Part shown: piece after piece, positions 26,033 through 34,949 of the stretch | Layout of the letters: each line of letters starts with the position of its first letter | Position numbering within the stretch: the stretch's first letter is position 1 | Source: Micavibrio sp. UBA2705 | GTDB taxonomy: Bacteria > Pseudomonadota > Alphaproteobacteria > Micavibrionales > Micavibrionaceae | Direction: 5' to 3' | Assembly: GCA_002354205.1 (NCBI GenBank) | Contig: DELD01000010.1 | Span: forward strand, 1-52,514 | Length of the DNA: 52,514 bases | Made by a program: the position numbers and the translations under genes | The notes under the pieces: model-generated | What the model was told of the DNA's origin: nothing | Seen by the model: only the letters and a program-made list of their open reading frames with translations | Database searches by the model: none

Positions 26033-26968
26033 CTAATTCGCTGCTTCTAACCATTCAATTTGTTCTAAATGGTCAATTTCGATGAACGGGCCATTATATT
26101 CATCAATCCACCCACGAACGCGCAGGCGCTTGCCGCCTTTACCCATTATATCAACGCCGTCTTTAGAAAATTGGCGGCGTATGGTTGACGGGATAACAAC
26201 TGTGAAATCCTTGCGCCAATCATCCCCAAAATTCAAATAAACAATGTTTTTATGCATCGCAACGCTACGCACAGTGCCTTCAACAATATGAAATCCGCGC
26301 TGTGCATCAGAAATTTTAAGCGCATCCATGATGGATAAGCCTGTTAGCTTCCATAGGCCGATTTCACCTGTGCGGGCACGCGATTCTATGGGGCGCAGCC
26401 GGTGGATAAGTATAGGCCAGTCACTGCGCGTTCTTATCTGGGCGTGCCCAGTGGCAATCAGCGCGGCTTGTAACCATGTTTTGTCTTTCTTTGCCACGGC
26501 ATGGACGCGCATATGACCGTAGCGATCGGCGCTTTTGCATTTTGATTCTTTGCAGATGTATAAATCAATGTCCTTATCAAGGAAATGTGCCTCAAGGAAC
26601 TTTTGGGTTTTAATGTCGTTATCTTTATTATCGGGAATGAATAAACCTTCTAAATAGACAATATCCCCTTCGCTTGTTAGCAGGCGCTGCGAGTCAATGG
26701 CTTTGGTGAAACGTACGATGCTATGGTGTTTTACTTCGCGTATATCAGCATCTGTGAAATGAAGGGCGGTGCTTTCTAAGGCCCTATCTTCACTGCTTTT
26801 TACATCTTCTTCATTTTCATCTGCAATAATATCTTCCTCGACCTGATCAACAACCGCATGTTGTAGCCCTTGGGCAAAAACATGTTTATTAAACAGCGAA
26901 GTTTCGATAGTATTCACCGAAACCGTCACCAGTAAAAAGCATATAAGGAACGAAGTTATGCGCGCCAT
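26033..26968 (-). CDS. Exported protein with a staphylococcal-nuclease-like domain
   Basis: Residues 1-32 form a hydrophobic signal-like segment (ITSFLICFLLVTVSV). An acidic linker follows (about 38-65). A region at about 75-200 resembles the SNase fold: VRFTKAIDSQRLLTSEGDIVYLEGLFIPD and DRYGHMRVHAV, then WLQAALIATGHAQI. The catalytic Arg/Asp/Glu set of active SNase is not clearly present, so activity is doubtful. The C-terminal region (about 220-311) looks like a second beta-rich, OB-type domain. It diverges from the M48 gene with overlapping 5' ends. Confidence 0.75.
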   Translation of the reverse strand: MARITSFLICFLLVTVSVNTIETSLFNKHVFAQGLQHAVVDQVEEDIIADENEEDVKSSEDRALESTALHFTDADIREVKHHSIVRFTKAIDSQRLLTSEGDIVYLEGLFIPDNKDNDIKTQKFLEAHFLDKDIDLYICKESKCKSADRYGHMRVHAVAKKDKTWLQAALIATGHAQIRTRSDWPILIHRLRPIESRARTGEIGLWKLTGLSIMDALKISDAQRGFHIVEGTVRSVAMHKNIVYLNFGDDWRKDFTVVIPSTIRRQFSKDGVDIMGKGGKRLRVRGWIDEYNGPFIEIDHLEQIEWLEAAN

Positions 26969-28454
26969 GTTAAGTCAAAACCCTTTGAAAACGTCATTTG
27001 CGATATTAAGCATTAGCTTTAGCATGTTTTTAGGGGCGTGTTCAACTAACCCTGCAACGGGGGAGCGCCAATTCGCGAGTTTAATGTCACCTGAGAAGGA
27101 AAAACAAGTCGGGGCGCAAGAGCATAGCAAGATATTAAAACAGTTTGGCGGCCTATATGATAATAAAGCTGTCGCTGATTACGTACAGGCCGTAGGGCAG
27201 AAAGTATCAAAAAATACAGAGCGCCCTGATGTGCAATACAAATTTTTTGTCCTTGATTCGCCAGAAGCGAATGCCTTTGCGCTGCCTGGGGGCTATGTTT
27301 ATATCACGCGCGGTATATTAGCGCTTGCAAGTGACGAATCTGAACTTGCCGCTGTACTTGGGCACGAAGTGGGGCATATTACAGGCCGTCATAGCGCGGA
27401 GCGTTACTCACATTCTGTAGTAACTGGTTTAGGCGCAACAATCCTTGGCGCAGCGATAAACAGTCCAGATGCAGCACGTTTAGCGGGCGTGAGTGCGAAT
27501 CTTTACCTCAATAGTTATTCACGTTCACAGGAAAATGAAGCTGATATGCTTGGCGTGCGTTATCTCTCTCGTGCCGGTTATGACACAACAGGGATGACAA
27601 GGTTTTTGAAAACGCTTGGGGCATATACGCAGCTTGATGCGCGCGCCAATGGTAAGGCTGCATCACAAACGCCAGTGTATTTTTCAACCCACCCGTTAAA
27701 TGCTGACCGTGTGGCGAAAACGGTCGCTGAAGCCGCAAAATATACAGGCGGTAGCGCAACGGCACGGAACAAAAACGATTATTTGAAAAAAATTATGGGA
27801 CTGCCATGGGGTAGCTCAGCATCACAGGGCTATGTGCGTGGACAAGACTTCATCCATCCGGAGCTGGGCTTTAAATTCACTGTTCCGCGTTTTGCCAATA
27901 TAGTGAACAGACCATCAGAAGTGGTGATATCAACGCAGAACCAAGAAAGCCAAGGCGTAGCCGTGCTTGATATGGCAACTTCAAAGCAGCCTTTATCAGC
28001 AGCGGCCTATATTCAATATGAATGGATGAACGAAGAGCCACTGCAGTTGATTGAACCGATTAAAATTAATGGCCTAGACGCGGCAACGGCAGTCTTTCCA
28101 GGGCATGTAAATGGCCGCGCGGCCCAAATTAGGTTGGTCGCAATATCATGGGGAGCGAATAAGTTCTTCCGTTTTCAAATCGCGATGCCGTCTAACATAA
28201 GCGAAGCAGATAATAACGCATACAAGTCTATGACCTATAGTTTCCAGCGTATTAATAAAGAGAATCTCGGTAAGGGTGATGCTATATCACTCGTCCTTGC
28301 GCAATCTGGCGATACGGTCGGTAGCCTTGCGCAGTTGCAAAATAAAGTCTTTGATAAATATAGTAGTGAGTATTTCAAGGTACTTAACGGTCTGATTGAC
28401 CCGCGGGACAACATTCGCGTGGGCGATTTGTATAAGGTTATCAAGCGAGATTGA
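26958..28454 (+). CDS. M48-family metalloprotease lipoprotein
   Basis: A lipobox FLGAC places the lipidated cysteine at residue 28, so a periplasmic lipoprotein is expected. Zinc site HEVGH is at 136-140 and the third ligand is E194 in QENEADMLG. This resembles the BepA/YfgC group, which degrades or assists misassembled outer-membrane proteins. The rest (about 290-450) is a beta-rich module, and the last 65 residues have a LysM-like pattern (VLAQSGDTVGSLAQL to IRVGDLYKV). The ATG at 26958 has AAGGA nine bases before it; an ATG three codons later is an alternative. Ends 150 bases before a strong terminator. Confidence 0.92.
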   Translation: MRAMLSQNPLKTSFAILSISFSMFLGACSTNPATGERQFASLMSPEKEKQVGAQEHSKILKQFGGLYDNKAVADYVQAVGQKVSKNTERPDVQYKFFVLDSPEANAFALPGGYVYITRGILALASDESELAAVLGHEVGHITGRHSAERYSHSVVTGLGATILGAAINSPDAARLAGVSANLYLNSYSRSQENEADMLGVRYLSRAGYDTTGMTRFLKTLGAYTQLDARANGKAASQTPVYFSTHPLNADRVAKTVAEAAKYTGGSATARNKNDYLKKIMGLPWGSSASQGYVRGQDFIHPELGFKFTVPRFANIVNRPSEVVISTQNQESQGVAVLDMATSKQPLSAAAYIQYEWMNEEPLQLIEPIKINGLDAATAVFPGHVNGRAAQIRLVAISWGANKFFRFQIAMPSNISEADNNAYKSMTYSFQRINKENLGKGDAISLVLAQSGDTVGSLAQLQNKVFDKYSSEYFKVLNGLIDPRDNIRVGDLYKVIKRD

Positions 28455-28603
28455 ACCGGAAAAATTGAAGTTTCGGTATTTTATCCCCAGAAAACAATAT
28501 ATCAATTTTAAGGAAAGACTCTGCACATTCAGATTTTTGCTTTAGCGTAAATCCTAAGTCGCCTGAGAGGCTTCTCTAGCGAGTTGAATGGGAAAAAATA
28601 AAA

Positions 28604-28639
28604 CCCCCAGAATGCGGCAACAGCATTCGGGGGCTTTTT
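28604..28639. terminator. Strong terminator after the M48 protease gene
   Basis: CCCCC plus GAATGC (28604-28615) pairs with GCATTCGGGGG (28623-28633) with one bulged A, followed by CTTTTT. On the other strand the stem is preceded by A-rich sequence and could also stop the zeta-subunit transcript. The 225 bases between 28455 and 28680 otherwise contain nothing that I can name. Confidence 0.85.
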
Positions 28640-28679
28640 ATTGTCTGTAATCTAATTAACTAAGCTAAGCATCAACTGC

Positions 28680-29003
28680 TTAGGATACTTCGCTCATAAG
28701 CTGTTCTTTGGCGATTGCTTCATATTCATCAAGTTTGGTGTTCAGTAAATGGTCTGAAAGGTCTAAGCCTTTTGCATCAATATCTGGGCGTACTTTGCGA
28801 ATAACATCGTTATAGCCTACTTCTTCAAGGTTGGCGGCAACAACTTCACCAGCATAGCTTTTGGCTGTCTCATCATCTAAACCAATTTGTTCTGCGACCC
28901 AAAGGCCAAATAACTTACATGTGCGGGCTTCTACCTTGAAAAGCATCGCTTCGTCATGTGCAAACTTGTTTTCGAAAGTTTTTTGGCGGTCTTCCATGCT
29001 CAT
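28680..29003 (-). CDS. F1-ATPase inhibitor zeta subunit (DUF1476)
   Basis: A 107-residue helical protein whose start MEDRQKTFENKFAHDEAMLFK matches the DUF1476/zeta subunit family, the natural inhibitor of ATP hydrolysis by F1-ATPase in Paracoccus and relatives. The N-terminal helix is the inhibitory region in that family. The start uses an AAGGA site in the 3' end of a doubtful upstream frame. The pairing of DUF1476 divergent from purC recurs in alphaproteobacteria and supports class assignment. Confidence 0.92.
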   Translation of the reverse strand: MSMEDRQKTFENKFAHDEAMLFKVEARTCKLFGLWVAEQIGLDDETAKSYAGEVVAANLEEVGYNDVIRKVRPDIDAKGLDLSDHLLNTKLDEYEAIAKEQLMSEVS

Positions 29004-29231
29004 TTATGTGTATTCCTTATCATCTATATATTGATATGAGTAGTAAACTGTAATTCTTAATACAGTTATATTAGATATAATAATAGTAAATATTATATAA
29101 ACAAATAGGCCATAAACAGCATTTTTCAAACTTTTGTATCGCAATGAATATCTGAGCAAGATTGCCCATAGGCGGATATTGTCTTTTCTTCTTACTTTCT
29201 GGCGTTTATGATTGGGCATTGTTTCATTCAT
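29004..29231 (-). CDS. Doubtful 75-residue membrane ORF in the purC/zeta divergent region
   Basis: An open frame with a basic N-terminus and one predicted hydrophobic helix (about residues 38-60, VYGLFVYIIFTIIISN), ending exactly one base before the zeta-subunit start. Against it: many AGA codons and a high Ile/Tyr/Asn content, which AT-rich non-coding DNA produces by chance, and no clear ribosome site for its ATG at 29231. It lies in the promoter gap between purC and DUF1476. I list it only so that this 295-base gap is explained; most of it is probably regulatory DNA. Confidence 0.2.
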   Translation of the reverse strand: MNETMPNHKRQKVRRKDNIRLWAILLRYSLRYKSLKNAVYGLFVYIIFTIIISNITVLRITVYYSYQYIDDKEYT

Positions 29232-29298
29232 CAATAGCGTTTGCCTGTATGTTTAAGGCAGTTATTTGCGCTATGTAGCTAGTTTATAAGAGATTTTT

Positions 29299-30150
29299 AT
29301 GGCACGCAGAGTAATTATCAATGACGGTCTAACCAAAACATTATTCGAAGGCGATGACGCAGCAAATGCGATTGTCTATTTCAAAGACGACATTGCAGCC
29401 AAAGGTGATGACGATGTGCAGACCCTCACAGGCAAAGGCGTGCTGACTAACCGCGTATCCGCCCATATTATGACGCGCATTGAAGAGGTCGGCGTACCAA
29501 CGCATTTTATTAAGCAACTGAATATGCGTGAACAGCTAGTGCGCCGCGTCGAAGTGATCGGCTTAGAAGTCATGGTACGTAATGTTGCCGCAGGTTCACT
29601 TTGTGAGCGCCTTAATGTAAAAGAGGGTACAATCCTAAATCAGCCCATCTTTGAAATTTATGCCAAGCATGAAAATGGCGCAAGGACGTTGATCAATGAT
29701 TACCACGCCATTGAACGCGGCATTGTTGACCCATTTGAGTTAGAAGACATCACCTATATGTCTATGCGCGTTAATGACTTTCTTAATGGCATGTTTGCAG
29801 GGGTACATATGCGCCTTGTTGATTTCAATATTGAGTTTGGTCGTATCTATGGTGAGTATGGTGAAGTTTATTTACTCCTCGCAGATGAAATATCACCTGA
29901 CAATTGCCGTATATGGGATATTAAAAGCGATGACCGTCTTGGACGCGACCGTATGAACGCGCAAGGGGAGGTGCTGATAGACGGTTATCAAGAAGTCGCC
30001 CAGCGCCTAGGTATCATTGAAAAAGACCTTATACAAGGCGGACATGTTAACGAAAAGGCTGCATCAGAGCTTGAGGGCATTGAAAATGAACTTGCCCGTG
30101 CGCGCCGCCTAAGAAGCGTTAGCCGTGGCGGTCAGCCCCGCAAGATATAA
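29299..30150 (+). CDS. purC: Phosphoribosylaminoimidazole-succinocarboxamide synthase
   Basis: Purine pathway enzyme joining aspartate to CAIR with ATP. Family blocks are visible: FKDDIAAKGDD, KGVLTNRVSAHIM, VEVIGLEVMVRNVAAGSL, and LADEISPDNCRIWD. The protein is 283 residues, about 30-45 longer than common bacterial PurC, because of a charged C-terminal helix (about 235-283) with many Glu/Arg. It is followed by gcvT after 39 bases, so a purine and one-carbon gene unit is likely. Confidence 0.95.
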   Translation: MARRVIINDGLTKTLFEGDDAANAIVYFKDDIAAKGDDDVQTLTGKGVLTNRVSAHIMTRIEEVGVPTHFIKQLNMREQLVRRVEVIGLEVMVRNVAAGSLCERLNVKEGTILNQPIFEIYAKHENGARTLINDYHAIERGIVDPFELEDITYMSMRVNDFLNGMFAGVHMRLVDFNIEFGRIYGEYGEVYLLLADEISPDNCRIWDIKSDDRLGRDRMNAQGEVLIDGYQEVAQRLGIIEKDLIQGGHVNEKAASELEGIENELARARRLRSVSRGGQPRKI

Positions 30151-30189
30151 AAAAGATCATATTATTAAATACACAGGAGGGTCTATAAC

Positions 30190-31293
30190 ATGGCAAAGCA
30201 TACAGCACTTCACACATATCATGCCGCTCACGCCAAAAGCATGGGCGAATTTGCAGGCTATGAAATGCCGTTTTATTATGAAGCAGGTGTATTAAGCGAA
30301 CATAACGCTGTACGTAACACACTAGGCTTGTTTGATGTATCCCATATGGGGCAAATACAATTATCAGGGGCGGGCTGTGCGGCGTTTTTTGAAAAGATAA
30401 CACCCTCGGCGTTTAGCAAGGTTAAACATGGCGTTGCTAAATACACGGTACTAACAAACCCACAAGGTGGCCTTGTCGATGATCTGATTGTTACGCGTCT
30501 TGCTGATGACGTGTTCTTCGCCGTGATTAACGCAGGATGTAAAGATAAAGACATCGCATGGATCAAAGAAAACCTGCCCGCTGATGTGAAATTAGAAATT
30601 TTTGATGATCGCGCGTTAATCGCTGTGCAGGGGCCTAAGGCAGAAGCCGCATTATCAAACTGTATAGGTGAAGACCTCTCCGCGCTGGGGTATATGCGTA
30701 TGGCAAAATATGGTGATCTGTGGGTGTCTCGTTTGGGGTATACAGGGGAGGACGGCTTTGAAGTCAGTGTTCCTGCGGATAAAGCGTTAGCGCTATGGCA
30801 AAACCTTATAGACGAGCAGGGGGCATTACCTTGTGGCCTCGCAGCGCGTGATTCTTTGCGTCTTGAAATGGGCTACCCTCTCTATGGGCATGATATAGAT
30901 GCGACAACATCGCCCATAGAAGCCGATTTGTCATGGGTCGTGCGTAAAAAGGATGCGGATTATATAGGGGGGGATATTATATCAGCCCACCGTGAAAATG
31001 GAGTAGCCCGTAAACGTGTGGGCGTAAACCTTATTGATAAAGGCATAGCACGAGAAGGTGTAAAGATACTCAACGCAGATGGTGATGAGGTAGGTGCGCT
31101 GACAAGTGGCGGCCATAGCCCATCTTTAAACAAAGCGATTGCAATGGGCTATATTTTATCAGATTATAGCGCGGCTGATACAGAAATCTTCTTAGATGTA
31201 AGGGGGCGTAAGTTAAAAGCTATTATTGCACCGCTTCCCTTTGTCAGTGCAAAAACAAAAAGTAATAAACCAAATACAGGAAAGGCCGCATAA
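30190..31293 (+). CDS. gcvT: Glycine cleavage T protein (aminomethyltransferase)
   Basis: Transfers the methylene group from the H-protein lipoate arm to THF. The N-terminus has HAKSMGEFAGYEMPFYY and GLFDVSHMGQI, the folate-binding core has YTGEDGFEVSVP, and GLAARDSLRLEMGYPLYGHDID follows. The ATG is preceded by GGAGGG. Length 367 is normal. The purC-gcvT gap is only 39 bases and contains no room for a glycine riboswitch, which often precedes gcvT in other bacteria. Confidence 0.96.
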   Translation: MAKHTALHTYHAAHAKSMGEFAGYEMPFYYEAGVLSEHNAVRNTLGLFDVSHMGQIQLSGAGCAAFFEKITPSAFSKVKHGVAKYTVLTNPQGGLVDDLIVTRLADDVFFAVINAGCKDKDIAWIKENLPADVKLEIFDDRALIAVQGPKAEAALSNCIGEDLSALGYMRMAKYGDLWVSRLGYTGEDGFEVSVPADKALALWQNLIDEQGALPCGLAARDSLRLEMGYPLYGHDIDATTSPIEADLSWVVRKKDADYIGGDIISAHRENGVARKRVGVNLIDKGIAREGVKILNADGDEVGALTSGGHSPSLNKAIAMGYILSDYSAADTEIFLDVRGRKLKAIIAPLPFVSAKTKSNKPNTGKAA

Positions 31294-31294
31294 G

Positions 31295-31666
31295 ATGAGT
31301 GACCTAAAATTTACAAAAGACCATGAACAAATCAAAATTGACGGTGACGTTATATGGGTGGGTATTACCAAACATGCAGGCGAAGCGCTGGGCGATCTTG
31401 TTTTTATTGAGCTCCCTGAATTAGGCGCATCGGTTGATAAGGGCAATGATTTTGCCGTGATTGAATCGGTGAAAGCTGCGGCAGAAGTTTACACCCCAGT
31501 CAGCGGTGAGGTTATCGCGATTAATGAAAACCTACCTGACAATCCAGAGCAGGTTAAAGAAGATATTGATACAGGCTGGATTGCCAAGATAAAGCTAACC
31601 GATGCAGGCGAGTTAGAGGGGCTGATGGATGAAGCCGCGTATCAGGCATTCTGCGAAGCTGAGTAA
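31295..31666 (+). CDS. gcvH: Glycine cleavage H protein
   Basis: Lipoyl carrier of the glycine cleavage system. The lipoylated lysine is K60 in VIESVKAAAEVY. The ATG at 31295 (MSDLKFTKDHE) is preferred; an upstream in-frame start inside gcvT would add 23 residues not typical for GcvH. It starts one base after the gcvT stop. gcvP, usually next, is not in this window; a terminator follows. Confidence 0.96.
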   Translation: MSDLKFTKDHEQIKIDGDVIWVGITKHAGEALGDLVFIELPELGASVDKGNDFAVIESVKAAAEVYTPVSGEVIAINENLPDNPEQVKEDIDTGWIAKIKLTDAGELEGLMDEAAYQAFCEAE

Positions 31667-31694
31667 GTCGCGCTTGCCTGTAATGGAATAATAA

Positions 31695-31719
31695 AAAGGG
31701 CAGATATTTTCTGCCCTTT
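31695..31719. terminator. Bidirectional terminator between gcvH and the lipid A acyltransferase
   Basis: AAAGGGCAG (31695-31703) pairs perfectly with CTGCCCTTT (31711-31719) around a seven-base loop. T-rich DNA lies on the right and A-rich DNA on the left, so it can stop both converging transcripts. Confidence 0.85.
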
Positions 31720-31727
31720 CTTTATAT

Positions 31728-32594
31728 TCATTTTGCCTTGTTACTTTGTACCCAGCGCTTATGCACCCATAACCATTCAGCAGGGCGGTCTTTTATCCAT
31801 CCCTCTATAACATCATGTGTTTGTGCAATGGCGCGTTCTGCATTGGTTAAATCAAGCTCTAGCGCTGGGTGGATGTGCATACGAAAGTAGCAGCCATTTA
31901 TGCGTTCCATTTGTACGGGAATGATGGGGCAGTCAAATTTCCGCGCAAGTTCAATATAGGCTGTGCTGGTCATTGCGGGCTGATTAAAGAATGAGGCCTG
32001 AATGCCTTCATTATATTTTTGGTCAATCAGTAAGCCAATTTGTCCGTTATCTTTTAAGTGTTTAATCATCTCGCGCACGCCTTGTGTCGATTTTGCGAAA
32101 TGTTTCTCACCTGTTTTGTAATCACGCAGGCGCTGTAAAATAGATTCCGCCCATGGGTTATTCGGCGCGCGATATACTGCGCCAACATTTAGGCCGTGAT
32201 GACTGCGTAGCGAGAGCGCAGCGACTTCCCAATTGGCTTGGTGCATACCGATGAACAGGCAGGGTTTATTGTTCTCTGCTAAGTCTTGCAAAATTTCGAT
32301 GTTTTCAATTTCGCAATATTTATCCGTCAGGCATCGCAAATGTGGGTACTCACCAATAACGCGCCCTAGATTATCCCACATTGCAATAAGGATGGCTTCT
32401 CTCTCAGCTTCGCTTTTGTCAGGGAATGCGATTTTGATGTTGGCGCGCGCAGTTTTAGCTGCCCCTGTGCGAGGGCCAATTCTTCGCCCGATATACCCGC
32501 CAATATTGCTCGCCATAGGCGGCGGCATAACTTTGAATGTGATAATAATGAAAACTAGCGCAATGCTCTCAAGAAAGTATTTTATCGTTCTCAT
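31728..32594 (-). CDS. Lipid A acyltransferase of the LpxL/LpxM (HtrB) family
   Basis: Adds a secondary acyl chain to lipid A at the inner membrane. The catalytic HX4E motif is H118-Q-A-N-W-E123. An N-terminal hydrophobic anchor covers about residues 8-24. Later blocks IGLLIDQKYNEG and FDCPIIPVQMERI fit the family. Which acyl chain or position it modifies cannot be read. It overlaps lpxK by four bases and ends the waaA-lpxK-acyltransferase unit. Confidence 0.9.
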   Translation of the reverse strand: MRTIKYFLESIALVFIIITFKVMPPPMASNIGGYIGRRIGPRTGAAKTARANIKIAFPDKSEAEREAILIAMWDNLGRVIGEYPHLRCLTDKYCEIENIEILQDLAENNKPCLFIGMHQANWEVAALSLRSHHGLNVGAVYRAPNNPWAESILQRLRDYKTGEKHFAKSTQGVREMIKHLKDNGQIGLLIDQKYNEGIQASFFNQPAMTSTAYIELARKFDCPIIPVQMERINGCYFRMHIHPALELDLTNAERAIAQTHDVIEGWIKDRPAEWLWVHKRWVQSNKAK

Positions 32595-33577
32595 AATTCA
32601 CCTGCTAAATGACGGGCTAAGAACGCCATAACTTGGTTTTCGTCTTTAAATCTTAACCGCACGGGCAGTACATCAATTTTATCAATCCATGGCCCTTCGG
32701 GGATGCGAACGAAATCCTTCTCTGTCGTGATGAGCCGGGCATCCAGGCGCTCCGCAAAGCTGGCGAGGGCGGACATTTCTTTGACTGTATATTTGTGATG
32801 GTCAGAAAAAGCGCGCGTTTTGACGACGTTGGCATTAATTTCATCGAGCGTATTAATAAATTTATGCGGGTGCGCAATGCCGCAAAAAGCGACATATTGG
32901 TGCAGTTTATATTCATCCGGTAGAATATCTGGCGCGGCTTTTATTGTCGCTTCAAATCGCGGTGCAGCTTTGGGCAGCAAGGCTTCAATTTTTTTGTCTA
33001 TATCGCCAATGATGATAAATGCATCGGCGTGAATAAGCCCTGTAGCAAGGGGCTGGCGTAATGGGCCTGCGGGTATGCACTCCATATTACCAAAAGCCGT
33101 CGGCCCATCAATCACGCAAAGGCGGATGTCTTTAAATAGCTTCGGGTTTTGCAAGCCGTCATCCATGATAATGAGCTTGGCATGGTGCTGCTCGGCGAGC
33201 TTCGCACCTTCAACACGATCACGCGAAATCAGCGTAGGGGCAATACGTGAAAGCAGTAAGGCTTCATCGCCTGTTTCATCGGCGCTGTGTTCGGCGCTCA
33301 CAATTTCAGGCGTTTTGATTGTACCGCCATAGCCGCGCGTGAGAAATACCGTGCTTGGGTTGTTTACGAGTTTAGCAATCGCAATTGCCGTAGGTGTCTT
33401 GCCGCTGCCGCCCGCCGTTAAGTTACCAATGCAGATTACCTTGCTGTTGGCGGCGTATGAAGGGCGCTTTGTCATGCGTTTTTTGCTAATGTAGCCGTAA
33501 ATATGCGCAAAGGGGCGCAGTATTTTGGTCTGCCAGCAATCTTGCTTATACCAAAATGAAGGAGTTTTTAATGGCAT
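32591..33577 (-). CDS. lpxK: Tetraacyldisaccharide 4'-kinase
   Basis: Phosphorylates the lipid A precursor at the 4' position. The P-loop is GGSGKT (residues 56-61) following CIGNLTAG. The LIIMDDGLQNP segment (about 134-144) carries the conserved Asp pair. A C-terminal LITTEKDFVRIP motif is present. Length 328 is normal. It shares one base with waaA upstream and overlaps the acyltransferase by four bases downstream. Confidence 0.95.
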   Translation of the reverse strand: MPLKTPSFWYKQDCWQTKILRPFAHIYGYISKKRMTKRPSYAANSKVICIGNLTAGGSGKTPTAIAIAKLVNNPSTVFLTRGYGGTIKTPEIVSAEHSADETGDEALLLSRIAPTLISRDRVEGAKLAEQHHAKLIIMDDGLQNPKLFKDIRLCVIDGPTAFGNMECIPAGPLRQPLATGLIHADAFIIIGDIDKKIEALLPKAAPRFEATIKAAPDILPDEYKLHQYVAFCGIAHPHKFINTLDEINANVVKTRAFSDHHKYTVKEMSALASFAERLDARLITTEKDFVRIPEGPWIDKIDVLPVRLRFKDENQVMAFLARHLAGEL

Positions 33578-34860
33578 TATAACGCCGCCTTTTGTGTGGT
33601 TATGCTTTCAGGTAAGATCTTGATAATCTCGCTATAAGCATTATCGAGAATGGCTGTTTTTGATTCCGTGTAGGCGAGTGCCTTAGCTTGCATGCTATCC
33701 ATATAATCAGGCTCAAGGAATAACTTAAGTACCTCATCATAAAGCGCGTCTTTATCGCGGCATAATATAGCGGCATCATGGGTCTGCATATCATTAAAAA
33801 TTTCTTTTTGATTTTGGTATAACGGCCCGTATAACGTGGCGCAGTTAAGCTGCGCAGCTTCGAGGGGGTTATGACCGCCGCCGCCATCTGTGCTTAACGT
33901 GCGGCCAATAACGGCTATATCCGCAAGTCTGTAGAAAAGGCCAAGCTCGCCCAATGTGTCAATAACATATATTTCGGTGTTATCAGGCGGGGTGTGCATG
34001 GCAGAGCGGAAAAGAATAGCGTTTTGTTCATTGTCACAGCTTTGCGCAATTTCAGTGCGGCGCTCTGGGTGGCGGGGGACAATGAAGGTTAATATATTGG
34101 GCAAAAACGTTTTCATTCTATTGTGAATTTCACAGGCGATAATTTCTTCACCCGCATGTGTGCTGGCATAAACCCATGCAGGGCGTTCTTTAAATCTTTT
34201 CTCAAGGCTGAGTAAGTCTTCTTTGTCTACGGGTAACCTGTCTGAGTTATATTTAATATTGCCGCATTCTTTGACATGCGAATGCCCAAGTTCAACATAG
34301 CGGCGCTTGTCTTCAATGCTCTGTGTCAAAACAACATCAAAACTGCGCAGCAGCTTAGCGATGGTTTTGCCAAAACGCTTCCACCCTTTGTAAGATTTAT
34401 CTGACATGCGCGCATTAATTAGCGCAGAGGGGATTTTGCGCGCGCCAATCTCGCTAATCAAATTCGGCCAAATTTCGGATTCTGCAAAAATGACCGCGTC
34501 TGGGCGCCAGTGGTCAAGAAAGCGCGTCACCCATGATGGGTGGTCCATAGGAATATACTGATGAATAAGATTTGGTAGGGCGCGGTTTTTAATAATATCC
34601 GCTGATGTTTTTGTTCCTGATGTGATCAGGACGCTAAGGTCTTTATTCTGTGCTTGCAGTCTTTGTACCAAAGTCAGCAATGAAGTTACTTCGCCAACGC
34701 TTGCGCCATGCACCCAAAGCAATGCGCCTTCAGGGCGCTTGAGTTTAGATTGCCCCATACGTTCGCCAATGCGCTTGGCATCTTCTTTGTCTTTGGCGAG
34801 ACGTTTATTCAAAATCGTCTTTGCGGAAAGGCGTGTGGCTATGCGGTATAATCGGTACAT
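33577..34860 (-). CDS. waaA: Kdo transferase WaaA (KdtA)
   Basis: Attaches Kdo to the lipid A precursor. The catalytic glutamate is E57 in HGASVGEVTSL. Further family regions include FAESEIWPNLI (about 145-155), STHAGEEIIACEI, FIVPRHPERR and GGGGHNPLEAAQL. Length 427 is normal. It is the first gene of the lipid A unit. The 89 bases to the divergent small gene must hold both promoters. Confidence 0.95.
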   Translation of the reverse strand: MYRLYRIATRLSAKTILNKRLAKDKEDAKRIGERMGQSKLKRPEGALLWVHGASVGEVTSLLTLVQRLQAQNKDLSVLITSGTKTSADIIKNRALPNLIHQYIPMDHPSWVTRFLDHWRPDAVIFAESEIWPNLISEIGARKIPSALINARMSDKSYKGWKRFGKTIAKLLRSFDVVLTQSIEDKRRYVELGHSHVKECGNIKYNSDRLPVDKEDLLSLEKRFKERPAWVYASTHAGEEIIACEIHNRMKTFLPNILTFIVPRHPERRTEIAQSCDNEQNAILFRSAMHTPPDNTEIYVIDTLGELGLFYRLADIAVIGRTLSTDGGGGHNPLEAAQLNCATLYGPLYQNQKEIFNDMQTHDAAILCRDKDALYDEVLKLFLEPDYMDSMQAKALAYTESKTAILDNAYSEIIKILPESITTQKAAL

Positions 34861-34949
34861 TCGGGGGCGCTTTTGTCCTTTAGTTAATCTTTTCTTCAGC
34901 TCTTTGCTTCACGATATATATAAAATAGATTTAAACAAGATGGTGTGCA

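Noticed and set aside
30151..30189. Possible glycine riboswitch before gcvT
   Set aside because: The gap is 39 bases, far too short for the aptamer.
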